From NCBI RefSeq assembly GCF_007829815.1, contig NZ_VIWT01000004.1, forward strand, positions 124,001 through 188,000: 64,000 nucleotides of DNA. Reading direction: 5' to 3'. Shown piece by piece: positions 1 through 8,764 of this stretch. The position numbers and the translations under genes were made by a program. The stretch is from Kitasatospora viridis (lineage in GTDB: Bacteria; Actinomycetota; Actinomycetes; Streptomycetales; Streptomycetaceae). The stretch's first letter is position 1, and every line of letters begins with the position of its first letter. The notes under the pieces were generated by a model that saw nothing but the letters and a program-made list of their open reading frames with translations, ran no database searches and was not told the origin of the DNA.

Positions 1-487
1 TCGCCAGGATGGACACGGCCAGGCTCTCGGTGTCCACGTCGGCGCGCAGTTCGCCGCGGGCCACGCCCTCGTCCAGCACCTGCCGGATCCGCTCCTGGAT
101 CCAGGCGTAGGTCTCCACGATCGGCTCGCGCAGTTCCTCGCTGCCGGCGACCTCCTCGTCCTGGATGAGCCGGCCGAGGCGGCAGCCGCGGGTCACGTGC
201 GCGTCCGGGGCGAGGTACGCCTCGATCCGCTGGTGCGTGGTGGCGGCTGCGGCGAAGCGCTGCTCGACCTCCTCGCGCAGGTCCTCGCCCATCCGGCGCT
301 CGGCGGCCAGCGCCAGACCGGCCTTGTTGCGGAAGTGGTGGTACATGCTGCCCTGCCCGGCCCCGGCGCGCTGCTGCACGGCGGCCGGGCTGGTGGCCGT
401 GTAGCCGCGCTCCCAGAGCAGTTCGCGCATGCTGTCGATCAGCCGCTCCCCCGTGTCGCCGCCCTTGCCCGTGTTCGACCTCGCCAT
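1..487 (-). CDS. TetR family transcriptional regulator, partial
   Basis: The frame opens at an ATG at 487 on the minus strand and stays open to base 1, so the C terminus lies outside the window. The visible 162 residues start MARSNTGKGGDTGERL and contain a TetR-type N-terminal helix-turn-helix. The recognition-helix region reads GQGSMYHHFRNKAGL, where the YHHF..K pattern is typical of the family. The rest should be the ligand-binding domain. TetR proteins usually repress a nearby exporter. The MFS gene at 1568 carries a strong double palindrome upstream and is a plausible target, although a secreted-protein gene lies between them. That pairing is inferred, not shown. Confidence 0.85.
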   Translation of the reverse strand, partial: MARSNTGKGGDTGERLIDSMRELLWERGYTATSPAAVQQRAGAGQGSMYHHFRNKAGLALAAERRMGEDLREEVEQRFAAAATTHQRIEAYLAPDAHVTRGCRLGRLIQDEEVAGSEELREPIVETYAWIQERIRQVLDEGVARGELRADVDTESLAVSILA

Positions 488-649
488 GGGTGGCAGCCTA
501 ACCGGGGGCCCGGGCGGCCCTGCACGGACGCGTGCCGGTGCGGTACTCGAACACGGTGGCGGGATCATCTGTCGGTGATCCCGCCACCGTCCGTCACGCC
601 GAGGCGTACGGTCCAGCAGGAGCGGCTCGACGAGAACCGCGTCGGCTCC

Positions 650-1108
650 TCAGTGGTTGTCGTACGGGGAGACGATGATCTCGGAGTTGACCGACAGCAG
701 CGTGTTTCCCGCACTGTCGAAGCCGACCAGGCGGGCATACGCCCTGCCGTTCACGTGCAGCTCGGCGAGGTACCGAGCGGTGCCGACCGATCCGGTGGCG
801 CAGGGGATGTTGTCCACGGAATGCACCGCCGTGCCATCGGGGTCAACGACATCGACCCGGAACTTGGCGCAGTTGCCGGGGAATGCCTGGATGTCGCCCA
901 GGCCGAGGAATTCCTGTGGACCCCAGCCGATCCGGTTCACGCAGACGTCGCCCTTGAATCCGTTCTGATCGAACGGCGTGCATTTCTGGAACGGCGGCAC
1001 CCAGACAGCCGGGGTCTGGGCCTGGGCCGTGCCACCGGACGCGGTGATCATGCCGGCGGCAGCGCTCGCCACGACGACCGCTGCGGAAATGGCGTTGCGG
1101 ATTCTCAT
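650..1108 (-). CDS. small secreted protein of unknown function
   Basis: 152 residues. The N terminus has a Sec signal peptide: basic MRIRNA, a hydrophobic Ala/Val stretch to about residue 22, and an A-Q-A type cleavage site near residue 30. The mature part of about 120 residues has four cysteines (in the segments QKCTPF, GDVCVNR, GNCAKF and NIPCATG), so two disulfides are likely. It looks beta-rich, and no catalytic motif or named domain is recognised. It is a single-gene unit divergent from the MFS gene. Function is unknown. Confidence 0.75.
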   Translation of the reverse strand: MRIRNAISAAVVVASAAAGMITASGGTAQAQTPAVWVPPFQKCTPFDQNGFKGDVCVNRIGWGPQEFLGLGDIQAFPGNCAKFRVDVVDPDGTAVHSVDNIPCATGSVGTARYLAELHVNGRAYARLVGFDSAGNTLLSVNSEIIVSPYDNH

Positions 1109-1237
1109 CGGTGTCCCCTCCTACGACAGGTGAACGTTCAAAGTGCCGTCCGCCGATGGAGAGCCAGCTTTTCCCGACGGATCGACAATTCGCCACGGTA
1201 GCCGACCTGTTGCGGGGCGTCGACGGCCGCAGTTGAA

Positions 1238-1275
1238 CACCTTCTCCGGGGAATCACCTTCTCCGGGGAATCACC
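1238..1275. repeat. 17-base tandem direct repeat
   Basis: The unit CACCTTCTCCGGGGAAT occurs exactly at 1238-1254 and again at 1255-1271, followed by CACC that begins a third copy. It lies in non-coding DNA between divergent genes. It could be a slippage duplication or a pair of binding sites. Confidence 0.75.
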
Positions 1276-1477
1276 GAAATCCGCCCCGGCGCTCTGCGCG
1301 CTCCGGCCTGCGCACGGTCTCGATGCCGTTGCTCCCGAACGGGGTGTACACGTTCCTGCGCAGGTGGCTGATGCAGAGCTCGGCGCGGTTCGGGCGCCCC
1401 CGCCGGTCCGCCATCCGGTGTGGGGAGGGAACGCTGCCCGCCGAGTCACGAGACAGCCTTCAGCGAATCGCGGGTAC

Positions 1478-1518
1478 GTTCTGTACTTCGAAGTACAGTG
1501 TACTTCGAAGTACAGAAC
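1478..1518. promoter_or_regulatory. double palindromic operator before the MFS exporter
   Basis: The arm GTTCTGTACTTCGAAGTAC (1478-1496) and its exact reverse complement (1500-1518) are separated by AGT. Each arm itself contains the perfect 14-base palindrome GTACTTCGAAGTAC, so the site reads as two adjacent operators inside one larger dyad. It ends 49 bases before the exporter start. This is the expected layout for a TetR-type repressor of an efflux gene, with two dimers binding side by side. The regulator is not proven; the TetR gene at the window start is one candidate. Confidence 0.8.
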
Positions 1519-1567
1519 AGCTGGGCGCGCCCGGCACGGGCGGGGCCCCTTGGGGAGGGACGGAAGC

Positions 1568-2947
1568 ATGGGTGTGCTCGTGCGGGAATCCGGGGTCGTC
1601 GAGGCGCGGCAGCCGCGCCGAGCGAGGTGGGCGCTACTGTCGGTGTGCCTGGGGTACTTCATGGTGCTGCTCGACGGCAGCGCCCTGAACATCGCGTTAC
1701 CGGCCGTCCAGGCCGACGTGCACGGGAGCTTCGCCACCCTCCAGTGGCTGGTCACCCTCTACACCGTCCCGCTGGCCGGCCTGCTGCTCTCCGCCGGCGC
1801 CCTGGCCGACCGGGCCGGCTCCCGCAGGGTGTTCATGGGCGCGCTGGGCGGCTTCGCCCTCACCTCGCTGATGTGCGCGCTCAGCCCGGACCTCGGGACG
1901 CTGATCGTCTGCCGGGCACTCCAGGGCGTGGCCGCCGCCGGGGTGCTGCCCACCACGCTGGCGATCATCGCCCGCAACCACCCGGTGCCGGCCGACCGCG
2001 CGAGGGCCATCACCGCCTGGGGCGCGACCGGCGGGATCGCGCTGGTCGTCGGGCCGATCGGCGGCGGGCTGCTGACCCACTACCTGGGCTGGCGGTCCAT
2101 CTTCCTGGTCAACGTCCCGGTCGGCGCCCTCGCCCTGTGGCTGTCCTGGCGGTTCGCCCGCGAGACCGAGCGCCGGGTGGCCCGCTCGTACGACCTGCCC
2201 GGCCAACTCGCCACCACGGCCGGGCTGGCGCTGACCGTCGCCGCGCTCATCGAGGGCGGCGCCCGGGGCTGGACGGACCGGTACACGCTCTCGCTCGGCG
2301 CCGCGGGCCTGCTCGCGCTGGCCGTCCTGGTGCTCGTGGAGCGGCGGGCCGCCGCGCCGATGCTGCCCTTCGCGATGTTCCGCCGACCCGCCTTCGTCGC
2401 CGCGGTCACCGCGGGGTTCGCCTTCCAGTTCGGCGCCTTCGGGCTGCAGTTCGTCATCGCGGTCTTCGTCGAGACGCAGTGGCACTACTCCCCCGCGCGG
2501 GCCGGCGCCTTCCTGCTGCCGTACGCGCTGCTGCTCACCCTCGGCACCTCGCTGCTGAACCGCCGCTGGCAGTCCCGCGGGATGCGCTGGCTGCTGCTGG
2601 TCGGCTCGACCGTCGCCGCCCTCGGCACCCTGGTCTGCCTGGCCGCCGGGGCCGAACGCGACTGGCTCCTGCTCACCGCCGGGTTCGCCGTCACCGGGCT
2701 GGGCGGCGGCATCCTCGCCCCGAGCATCAACGGCGCCGCGCTCGCCGAGGCCGACAGCCGGTACGCGGGGATCGCCTCCGGCGTGCTCAACACCTTCCGC
2801 CAGATGGGCCTCGCCGTCGGCGTGGCCGTGCTCGGCGCCGTGCTGAGCGGGTCCGACGGGGTCACGGGCCTGCGCACCGACCTCGCGATCGGAGTCGGTT
2901 GCTTCCTGCTGATCGCGCTGCTCGGCCGCCGGTACATCGGGCGCTGA
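1568..2947 (+). CDS. MFS transporter, DHA2-like drug exporter
   Basis: 459 residues from the ATG at 1568, chosen because GGGAGGGA lies just upstream and because the residues before it are not conserved-looking. The first helix carries MVLLDGSALNIALP, the DHA2 counterpart of the D-x-T-I-V-N-V-A-L-P motif. Motif C of antiporters is visible as VVGPIGGGLL. Length and hydrophobic spacing fit about 14 transmembrane segments. The family exports drugs or metabolites in exchange for protons across the cytoplasmic membrane. The substrate cannot be read from the sequence. Regulation is probably through the double palindrome at 1478-1518. Confidence 0.88.
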   Translation: MGVLVRESGVVEARQPRRARWALLSVCLGYFMVLLDGSALNIALPAVQADVHGSFATLQWLVTLYTVPLAGLLLSAGALADRAGSRRVFMGALGGFALTSLMCALSPDLGTLIVCRALQGVAAAGVLPTTLAIIARNHPVPADRARAITAWGATGGIALVVGPIGGGLLTHYLGWRSIFLVNVPVGALALWLSWRFARETERRVARSYDLPGQLATTAGLALTVAALIEGGARGWTDRYTLSLGAAGLLALAVLVLVERRAAAPMLPFAMFRRPAFVAAVTAGFAFQFGAFGLQFVIAVFVETQWHYSPARAGAFLLPYALLLTLGTSLLNRRWQSRGMRWLLLVGSTVAALGTLVCLAAGAERDWLLLTAGFAVTGLGGGILAPSINGAALAEADSRYAGIASGVLNTFRQMGLAVGVAVLGAVLSGSDGVTGLRTDLAIGVGCFLLIALLGRRYIGR

Positions 2948-3027
2948 GCGGTCGGCGCCGTCGCGCCGGGGGCCATGCTCGGGCCCACCACGACCCTTCT
3001 CTGTCGATTCTCATCGAACGATGGCCA

Positions 3028-3064
3028 TTGACCCCCGCCGACAGTCTTTCGATATCACTCGAAA
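3028..3064 (+). promoter_or_regulatory. candidate promoter and operator of the carbohydrate locus
   Basis: TTGACC (3028-3033) and GATATC (3051-3056), 17 bases apart, resemble a sigma-70 promoter. The dyad TTTCGA (3047-3052) / TCGAAA (3059-3064) overlaps the -10 region. The CTTTCG core recurs before the regulator (about 6190) and in the operator before the binding-protein gene (7362-7388). This suggests one repressor for all three promoters. Confidence 0.45.
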
Positions 3065-3181
3065 CATGCCAGCATGCTCGGCAGCGCGGCAGCCGGACGA
3101 CGCCCGAGGCCCCGCGCGGCCCCTCCGGTGCGGGTCCGCGCGGAGGTCCGGCCCGCAACCCCTTCGATGTCGAGGAGTCAG

Positions 3182-4027
3182 ATGGCCACGTTCAACAAGA
3201 CGGTGACGTCCTTCGGTGCGGCGGCGCTCCTGGTGCCCGCCCTGCTGGCGTGCGGCCGGGGGAACCCGCCGGCCCACCCGGCCCACCCCGGCCACGGCCG
3301 CACCCACCTCACCGCCACGCAGATCCTCCAGGTGGACTACGAGAGCGGCACCCCGGACTCGGGCCTGCCCGGCCTGTCGAGCACCGACGCCACCGCGCCG
3401 GACGCCGCCGCCGTGGTGCGGCCCGGGGAGCAGAGCGCGTACGCCATCCAGCACAAGGTGACGCTCGGCGACCCCGGCTACTTCTCCGACGGCGCACCCC
3501 GCAGCGAGAGCGCGACCGACCGACTCCCCAACGGGGTCTTCCACATCGGCGACACCCAGCGCTACGAGTTCAGCGTGCTGTTGAAGGACTGGCAGCCCTA
3601 CCAGCCGGGGGACAGCGACACCGGCGACATCATCTTCCAGGGCAAGTACTCGGGCGGCCAACCACCCGCCTTCTACTTCATGACCAAGCGCAACGCGATC
3701 GCGTTCCGCTCTCCGCAGATGAGCCGGCAGACCACCGTGGTCTCCGACTTCCGGCCGTACGTCAACCAGTGGCTGGACTTCCGGGTGGACGCCAAGTGGG
3801 CCACCGACCAGACCGGCTACTTCCAGGTCTCGGTGCGGCTGCCCGGGCAGTCCGACTACCAGCAGATGGCCTCGTACACCGACGTGGCCACCTGGCAGCC
3901 GAGTTCGGCGGCCGACTACGGCTACCTCAAGTGGGGCCTCTACCGTCCCGCCGAGTCGCTCGCCAACGACGACGTCGCCACCCGGATCGTCCAGCACGAC
4001 AACATCCGGGTCTTCGACCTGTCCTGA
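3182..4027 (+). CDS. heparin-lyase-I-like polysaccharide lyase family lipoprotein
   Basis: 281 residues from the ATG at 3182 with GAGGAG seven bases upstream. The N terminus is a lipoprotein signal ending in LLAC, so Cys24 should be lipidated and the protein anchored outside the membrane. The body looks like the jelly-roll family that includes heparin lyase I (Pfam Polysacc_lyase). The supporting signs are an early DYESG segment, GAPRSE, the strand FSVLLKDW, GDIIFQGKY, and a C-terminal YLKWGLYR followed by DNIRVFDLS. Enzymes of this fold cleave uronic-acid polysaccharides or bind glycans. Its position at the head of a sugar-import locus supports an extracellular depolymerising role. The substrate is not known. 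Confidence 0.6.
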   Translation: MATFNKTVTSFGAAALLVPALLACGRGNPPAHPAHPGHGRTHLTATQILQVDYESGTPDSGLPGLSSTDATAPDAAAVVRPGEQSAYAIQHKVTLGDPGYFSDGAPRSESATDRLPNGVFHIGDTQRYEFSVLLKDWQPYQPGDSDTGDIIFQGKYSGGQPPAFYFMTKRNAIAFRSPQMSRQTTVVSDFRPYVNQWLDFRVDAKWATDQTGYFQVSVRLPGQSDYQQMASYTDVATWQPSSAADYGYLKWGLYRPAESLANDDVATRIVQHDNIRVFDLS

Positions 4028-4100
4028 CCCGGCGTCGCCCCCACCCCCGGCGCCGCCCCACCCCACCCCGGCGCCGCAACGCACCCCCCGAGGAGTACAG

Positions 4101-6122
4101 ATGACCGACAGTTCCTTCCTGAGCAGACGCCACCTGCTGCGGGCCGGCGGCGCGATCGGGCTGGCGCTGGCCGCCGCGCCCGCGCTGGCCGGCCCGGCAC
4201 AGGCCGCGGACGGGGCGGCGCCCCGCACGACGGTGACCGACCTGGGGCCGGGGCTGGTGCAGTTCTCGCTGATGAGCGGGGTGCTGGTCGGCGACACCGT
4301 CTACATCGGCTCGCGCAACCTCAACCCCGCGCGGGTGGTCGGCTTCCACCTGCCGACCCGCACGGTCGTCTCGCACACCGAGCTCGACGCCGGGCCCGAG
4401 CCCTCGATCCAGGCGCTCGCCGCCGACCCCACCGGCCGGTACCTCTACATCGGCGTGCTGCTCAAGGCCGACCAGGGCAAGCCGAACCTCTTCCGGTGGG
4501 ACCTGACGACGCCGAACGAGCCCGCAGTGGACATCGGCCGGACCGAGGACCGCGACATCCGTGCCCTCGCGGTCGCCCCCGACGGCACGGTGTATGCGGT
4601 GGGCGGCCTGCCCGGCAAGGCGCCCGCGCTCTGGGAGTACGACCCCGCCACCGGCGCCGTGACGAACCTCGGCGTGCCCGACCCGAACGCCACCCTGGCC
4701 AGGGCGGTCGCGGCCACCGCGGACACCGTGTTCTTCGGGGCCGGCAGCATCCTGGCCGGCGGGGGCGGCGCCAGCAAGGCCTCGCTCTACGCCTACGACC
4801 GGGCCCGGCGCACCTTCACCTCCGTGGTGCCCAAGGAGATGGAGCAGGACCCCAGCCTGCGGGACCTCGCGGTGATCGGGGACCGACTGGTCGTCAGCAC
4901 CTCGGGCGGGGTCCAGCCCGCGAAGTTCGCCGTGCTGGAGCTGGCGGACCTCTCCTCCTACACCCTGCTGAGCACCCAGGGCACGACGGTCAAGTCCTTC
5001 ACCGCCGACGCGGATTCCATCTACTTCGCCACCGACACCGGGCTCCAGACCTACTCGAAGGCGGCCCGGACGATCTCGCCCGTGCGGTTCACCGGGCCGG
5101 ACCTCGGCGAGATCTGGGGGCTCGACTACACCGGCGGGAAGCTGGAGGTGGTCTCGGGCTACGGCTTCGTCGCCGAGATCGACCTGGCCGCCGGCACCTC
5201 GGTGGTCACCGACCTGGGCACCGCGGGCGCGCAGGCCGACGCGCAGGCCGGCATGGGGATCGCGGCCGGCGACGGCTACGTCTACCTCGGCGGGAACGGC
5301 GCGATCGCCCGGCACCGCCTGCGCGACCGGACGGTGCTCAACCTGCGGGCGCCGGGCGAGGCGAAGGACGCCGAGGTGATCCACGGCCGCCTGTTCACCG
5401 GCCAGTACGACGCGCAGGGCATCTGGACCTACGACCCCGCCGCGGGCGGGCAGCCGCACCAGGCCGCGCACTTCCCCAGCGCGCAGAACCGCCCGCTGAA
5501 CACGTCCTGGGACCGGGCCAACGGGCTGCTGCTGGTCGCCGTGCAGTCCGACACCGAGGGCGGCGGCGCCCTGTGGACCTACGACCCCAGGACCGGGAGG
5601 TCGGCCTCCTACCTCAACCCGATCGACTCCGTGCAGCTGGTCCGCGCGGTGGCGAACCGGGACGGCGTCGCCTACCTGGGCGGCGACAACGCGACCGGCA
5701 CGGGCCCGCGCGGCACGGTCGTCGCCGTCGATCCGCGGACCGGCCGGGAGTGCTGGCGCCTGGAGACCCGTCAGCGGGAGGGGGTGGCGGCGCTCGCGGT
5801 GCGGGACCGCCACCTCTACGGGCTGAGCCGCGACGGCAAGGCGTTCGTCATCGACCTGCGCACCCGGCAGCTGGTGCACACCGCCGACGTGAGCGCCGTC
5901 TGCACGGGCTTCGCCGCCATGGTCACCAACCGCGGCACGGTGTACGGCGTCTCGGACACCACGCTCTTCCGGTTCCACCCGCAGACCTTCGCCGTCAGCA
6001 CCGTGGTGCCCGCCATCAACGGCATCTGGTACAGCGGCCCGCACGTGAACGCCCACGACGGCAAGCTCTACACGCTGCGCGCCCACAACCTGGTCGAGGT
6101 GGACGACCGGCCGGCGCACTGA
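4101..6122 (+). CDS. Tat-exported beta-propeller protein
   Basis: 673 residues. The N terminus SRRHLLRAGGAIG is a twin-arginine signal followed by a hydrophobic stretch and a GPAQA cleavage site near residue 34. The rest is a run of short blades. Typical blade phrases are GTVYAVGG, LWEYDPATGAV, DSIYFATDTGLQTY, GYVYLGGNGAIARH, LWTYDPRTGRS and HLYGLSRDGKAFVID, which resemble PQQ/YVTN-type propellers. It lies 73 bases after the lyase-like gene and has GAGGAG before its start, so the two are probably co-transcribed. Some carbohydrate lyases and glycan-binding proteins are propellers, so a role in oligosaccharide processing is plausible but inferred. Confidence 0.65.
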   Translation: MTDSSFLSRRHLLRAGGAIGLALAAAPALAGPAQAADGAAPRTTVTDLGPGLVQFSLMSGVLVGDTVYIGSRNLNPARVVGFHLPTRTVVSHTELDAGPEPSIQALAADPTGRYLYIGVLLKADQGKPNLFRWDLTTPNEPAVDIGRTEDRDIRALAVAPDGTVYAVGGLPGKAPALWEYDPATGAVTNLGVPDPNATLARAVAATADTVFFGAGSILAGGGGASKASLYAYDRARRTFTSVVPKEMEQDPSLRDLAVIGDRLVVSTSGGVQPAKFAVLELADLSSYTLLSTQGTTVKSFTADADSIYFATDTGLQTYSKAARTISPVRFTGPDLGEIWGLDYTGGKLEVVSGYGFVAEIDLAAGTSVVTDLGTAGAQADAQAGMGIAAGDGYVYLGGNGAIARHRLRDRTVLNLRAPGEAKDAEVIHGRLFTGQYDAQGIWTYDPAAGGQPHQAAHFPSAQNRPLNTSWDRANGLLLVAVQSDTEGGGALWTYDPRTGRSASYLNPIDSVQLVRAVANRDGVAYLGGDNATGTGPRGTVVAVDPRTGRECWRLETRQREGVAALAVRDRHLYGLSRDGKAFVIDLRTRQLVHTADVSAVCTGFAAMVTNRGTVYGVSDTTLFRFHPQTFAVSTVVPAINGIWYSGPHVNAHDGKLYTLRAHNLVEVDDRPAH

Positions 6123-6201
6123 GCGGCGGTCTGCCTGCCCCGGGTGCGGGATGTCCGCGATCCCAGCCACTGTTGACCTTTGATTGATACCTTTCGGTTG
6201 T

Positions 6202-6226
6202 CGAGTGAAGGAGGACGATTCACTCG
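6202..6226 (+). promoter_or_regulatory. hairpin in the leader of the regulator gene
   Basis: CGAGTGAA (6202-6209) and TTCACTCG (6219-6226) form a perfect 8-base dyad whose 9-base loop is purine-rich (GGAGGACGA). It ends 20 bases before the GTG start of the regulator. It could act as an operator for autoregulation or as an mRNA hairpin. A TTGACC box at 6173-6178 lies upstream, with a CTTTCG half-site at about 6191. Confidence 0.45.
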
Positions 6227-6246
6227 CTACCGAGAGGGGACCGAAG

Positions 6247-7341
6247 GTGTTGGCTGACGAGCGGCGGCAGGCGATCCTGCGCGCGGTGGAGCGCGAAGGC
6301 TCGATCACGGTGAAGGAACTGGCGGCGGAGATGGGCGTCTCCGCCGTCACCTTGCGCCAGGACGTCCGGGAGTTGGCCGACCGCGGGCTCTTGAACCGGG
6401 TGCACGGCGGCGCCCGGGTGCTGGCCGGGGCCGACACCGCTGCGGCCGAGGCGCCGGGCGCGCGGACGGGCGCCCGGCCCGCCGCGCGTCCGGCCGTCGG
6501 CGAGCAGCCCACCGTCGGGCTGGTGGTGCCGCCGGGCGGCTACTACTACGCGCAGGTGATCAGCGGCGTGCAGGACGCGGCCCGCGCCCGTGGCGTGCGG
6601 GTCGTGCTGGCGGTCGCCGGGGAGTCGCTGGCCGAGCACGAGGAGCAGGTCCGCCGGCTGGCGGCCGGCGGCGCCGACGGGCTGCTGCTGATGCTGCACC
6701 CGGGCCTGCGCCCGCCGGCCCGGACCGAGCAGTGGCTCGGCGGCCTCGACCTGCCGGCCGTCCTGGTCGAGCGGCGGGCCGGGCTGGGAGCCGGTCGGGT
6801 GGAGCAGGTGACCTCCGACCACGCCTACGGCGCGGCCCTGGCGGTCCGTCACCTGGCCGGGCTCGGGCACGACCGGGTGGCCCTGGTCGCCCGGGTCGAG
6901 AGCCCCAACACGCCGCTGATCAGCGCCGGTTGGACCGAGGCCTCGGCCGCCCTCGGGCTGGCGCCGGGGCCGGAGTACCGCATCACCACCAGCGGGGAGG
7001 CGGCCGCCTCCGACGCGCGGTTCGAGGAGGTGGTCCGGGCGGTGCAGGCCGGCGAGGTCCGCGCGGCGCTGGTGCACAACGACATCGACGCCATCGCCCT
7101 GCTCGGCGCGCTGCGGGCCAAGGGGCTGCGGGTGCCGGAGGACCTGGCCCTGGTCAGCTACGACGACGAGGTCGCCGAGTTGAGCGAGATCCCGCTCACG
7201 GCCGTGGCCCCGCCCAAGCAGGCCGTCGGCGCCTGGGCCCTGGACCTGGTGCTGCGCCGGCTCGCCGACCCCGGCACGCCGCTGGCCGAGATCCTGCTCC
7301 GCCCGGAGCTGCGGGTGCGGGCGTCCTGCGGGGCCGAGTGA
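6247..7341 (+). CDS. DeoR-type HTH / LacI-type sugar-binding regulator
   Basis: 364 residues from the GTG at 6247, which has GAGGGGA six bases upstream. Residues 1-55 are a DeoR-like helix-turn-helix (ADERRQAILRAV, VKELAAEMGVSAVTLRQDV, LNRVHGGARV). After a linker, residues 95-364 form a periplasmic-binding-protein-like sugar domain as in LacI (TVGLVVPPGGYYYAQVI, LLLMLHPG, SDHAYGAALAVRHLAGLGHDRVALV, EDLALVSYDDE). This chimeric layout is common in actinobacteria and controls adjacent sugar ABC operons. It precedes the importer genes in the same direction. The 10-base-arm dyad at 7362-7388 just after it is the natural operator. The effector sugar is unknown. Confidence 0.85.
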   Translation: MLADERRQAILRAVEREGSITVKELAAEMGVSAVTLRQDVRELADRGLLNRVHGGARVLAGADTAAAEAPGARTGARPAARPAVGEQPTVGLVVPPGGYYYAQVISGVQDAARARGVRVVLAVAGESLAEHEEQVRRLAAGGADGLLLMLHPGLRPPARTEQWLGGLDLPAVLVERRAGLGAGRVEQVTSDHAYGAALAVRHLAGLGHDRVALVARVESPNTPLISAGWTEASAALGLAPGPEYRITTSGEAAASDARFEEVVRAVQAGEVRAALVHNDIDAIALLGALRAKGLRVPEDLALVSYDDEVAELSEIPLTAVAPPKQAVGAWALDLVLRRLADPGTPLAEILLRPELRVRASCGAE

Positions 7342-7361
7342 CCGATCAGGTGACGGCGCAT

Positions 7362-7388
7362 CGCTTTCGTTTATAACGAACGAAAGCG
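7362..7388 (+). promoter_or_regulatory. operator of the sugar ABC operon
   Basis: CGCTTTCGTT (7362-7371) and AACGAAAGCG (7379-7388) form a perfect 10-base dyad around TATAACG. It lies immediately after the regulator gene and about 70 bases before the binding-protein gene. A TTGACT box at about 7395 follows it, so the dyad may sit at the upstream edge of the promoter. It is the best candidate site for the regulator encoded at 6247-7341. Confidence 0.75.
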
Positions 7389-7459
7389 AATGTGTTGACT
7401 AGCTGTCGTATCTACCGAATGATTGCGGTGACACCCAAGCAAACGATCGGTGGCACGGC

Positions 7460-8764
7460 ATGTTTTCCAGACGCCTGACAGCGCTGGCCTGTTCCGCGGC
7501 GGCGTTCGGCCTGCTCGTCGCGGGATGCGCGAGCTCGAACGACCAGCAGCCCGCGGCCGGGCAGAAGACCGGGACGGTCACCTTCTGGTCCTTCGTCAAG
7601 GGCTCCGACCAGGTGGCGGCGGCCTTCAACCGGACCCATCCGGACATCAAGGTGAACTTCGAGACGGTGCCCTCGGGCCAGGAGTACTACTCCAAGCTCA
7701 CCAACGCCGTGAAGGCCGGCACCGCCCCGGACGTCGCCGTGGTCGAGTACCCCCAGCTCCCGGAGTTCGCCACCCTGGGCGAACTGCAGAGCCTGGACGA
7801 CACCCTCGGCCCCCTGGTGAAGAGTCAGTTCCCGCAGCAGACACAGCAGTTGGTCGAGCTCGGCGGGCACACCTGGGGCGTGCCCCGGGACGCCGCCCCG
7901 CTGCTGATGTACTACCGCAACGACTTCTTCACCGCGCACCGGATCGCCGTCCCCCGGACCTGGGACGACTACCGGACCATGACCGAGCAGGTGAAGCAGG
8001 CCGACCCGAACGCCCGCGGCGGCGTGCTGTTCACCGACAACCCGGGGCTGCTGACCGCCCTCGCCTGGCAGGCCGGCTCGCACTGGTTCGCCACCCAGGG
8101 CGACGCCTGGAAGGTCTCGCTCACCGACGCCCCCTCCCAGAAGGTCGCCGACTACTGGGGCGACCTGGCCCACCAGGACCTCGTCCAGTCGCTGAGCACC
8201 CTCGACCCGTTCTGGACCAGCGTCCAGCAGAACCGGACCGTCGCCTTCGTCTGCGCCAGCTGGTGCGCCGGCTCCCTCCAGGCCACCGTCGCCGACCAGG
8301 CCGGCAAGTGGTCGGTGGCCCCGGTCCCGAGCTGGGACGGCAAGCCGGCCTCCGCGATGTACGGCGGCTCCTCCTTCGTCATCCCCAAGGGCGCGAAGAA
8401 CAGCGCCGCCGCAGCCGAGTTCATCAAGTGGATCACCACCGACCCCGACGGCATGAAGGCCTGGGTCTCCTCCGGCACCAGCAGCATGTTCCCCGCCGAC
8501 CCCCAGCTCGTGCCGGTCGCCAAGGCCGCCTACCCCACGGCCTACTTCGGCGGCCAGGACGTCTACGCGCTGGGCAGCGCCTCCTACGACGCGATCCCGC
8601 CCGGCTGGATGTGGGGCCCGGACATGGGCACCACCAACACCGCCATCGTGGACCAGCTGCCCAAGGTCGCGGACGGCGGCGTGCGCCTGTCCGACGTCCT
8701 GAACGGCGCGCAGCAGACCACCGTCAAGGACATCCAGCACCGCGGCATGCAGGTCGCGCCGTAG
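7460..8764 (+). CDS. ABC sugar transporter substrate-binding lipoprotein
   Basis: 434 residues with a lipoprotein signal ending LLVAGC, so the mature protein begins at the lipidated cysteine and sits outside the membrane. The body is a typical SBP_bac_1 protein: GTVTFWSFVKGSDQVAAAFN, then YYSKLTNAVKAGTAPDVAVVEYPQL, then YYRNDFF and a C-terminal YDAIPPGW segment. It binds the imported sugar or oligosaccharide and hands it to the two permeases that follow. No ATPase gene is present in the locus. This is usual in Streptomyces, where a shared MsiK ATPase serves many sugar importers. It is likely controlled by the operator at 7362-7388. Confidence 0.9.
   Translation: MFSRRLTALACSAAAFGLLVAGCASSNDQQPAAGQKTGTVTFWSFVKGSDQVAAAFNRTHPDIKVNFETVPSGQEYYSKLTNAVKAGTAPDVAVVEYPQLPEFATLGELQSLDDTLGPLVKSQFPQQTQQLVELGGHTWGVPRDAAPLLMYYRNDFFTAHRIAVPRTWDDYRTMTEQVKQADPNARGGVLFTDNPGLLTALAWQAGSHWFATQGDAWKVSLTDAPSQKVADYWGDLAHQDLVQSLSTLDPFWTSVQQNRTVAFVCASWCAGSLQATVADQAGKWSVAPVPSWDGKPASAMYGGSSFVIPKGAKNSAAAAEFIKWITTDPDGMKAWVSSGTSSMFPADPQLVPVAKAAYPTAYFGGQDVYALGSASYDAIPPGWMWGPDMGTTNTAIVDQLPKVADGGVRLSDVLNGAQQTTVKDIQHRGMQVAP

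Larger units (their letters stand above)
1109..1567. other. 459-base divergent intergenic region
   Basis: This space lies between a minus-strand secreted-protein gene and a plus-strand exporter. It holds an exact 17-base tandem duplication at 1238-1271 and a long double palindrome at 1478-1518, both listed separately. Open frames that cross it lack credible starts and codon bias, so no gene is called here. Confidence 0.6.

Noticed and set aside
3927..6512. A very long open frame on the minus strand opposite the propeller gene
   Set aside because: Its composition is the Gly/Arg/Val-rich pattern that antisense frames show in high-GC DNA, it lacks a ribosome site, and the plus-strand genes have signal peptides and family motifs.
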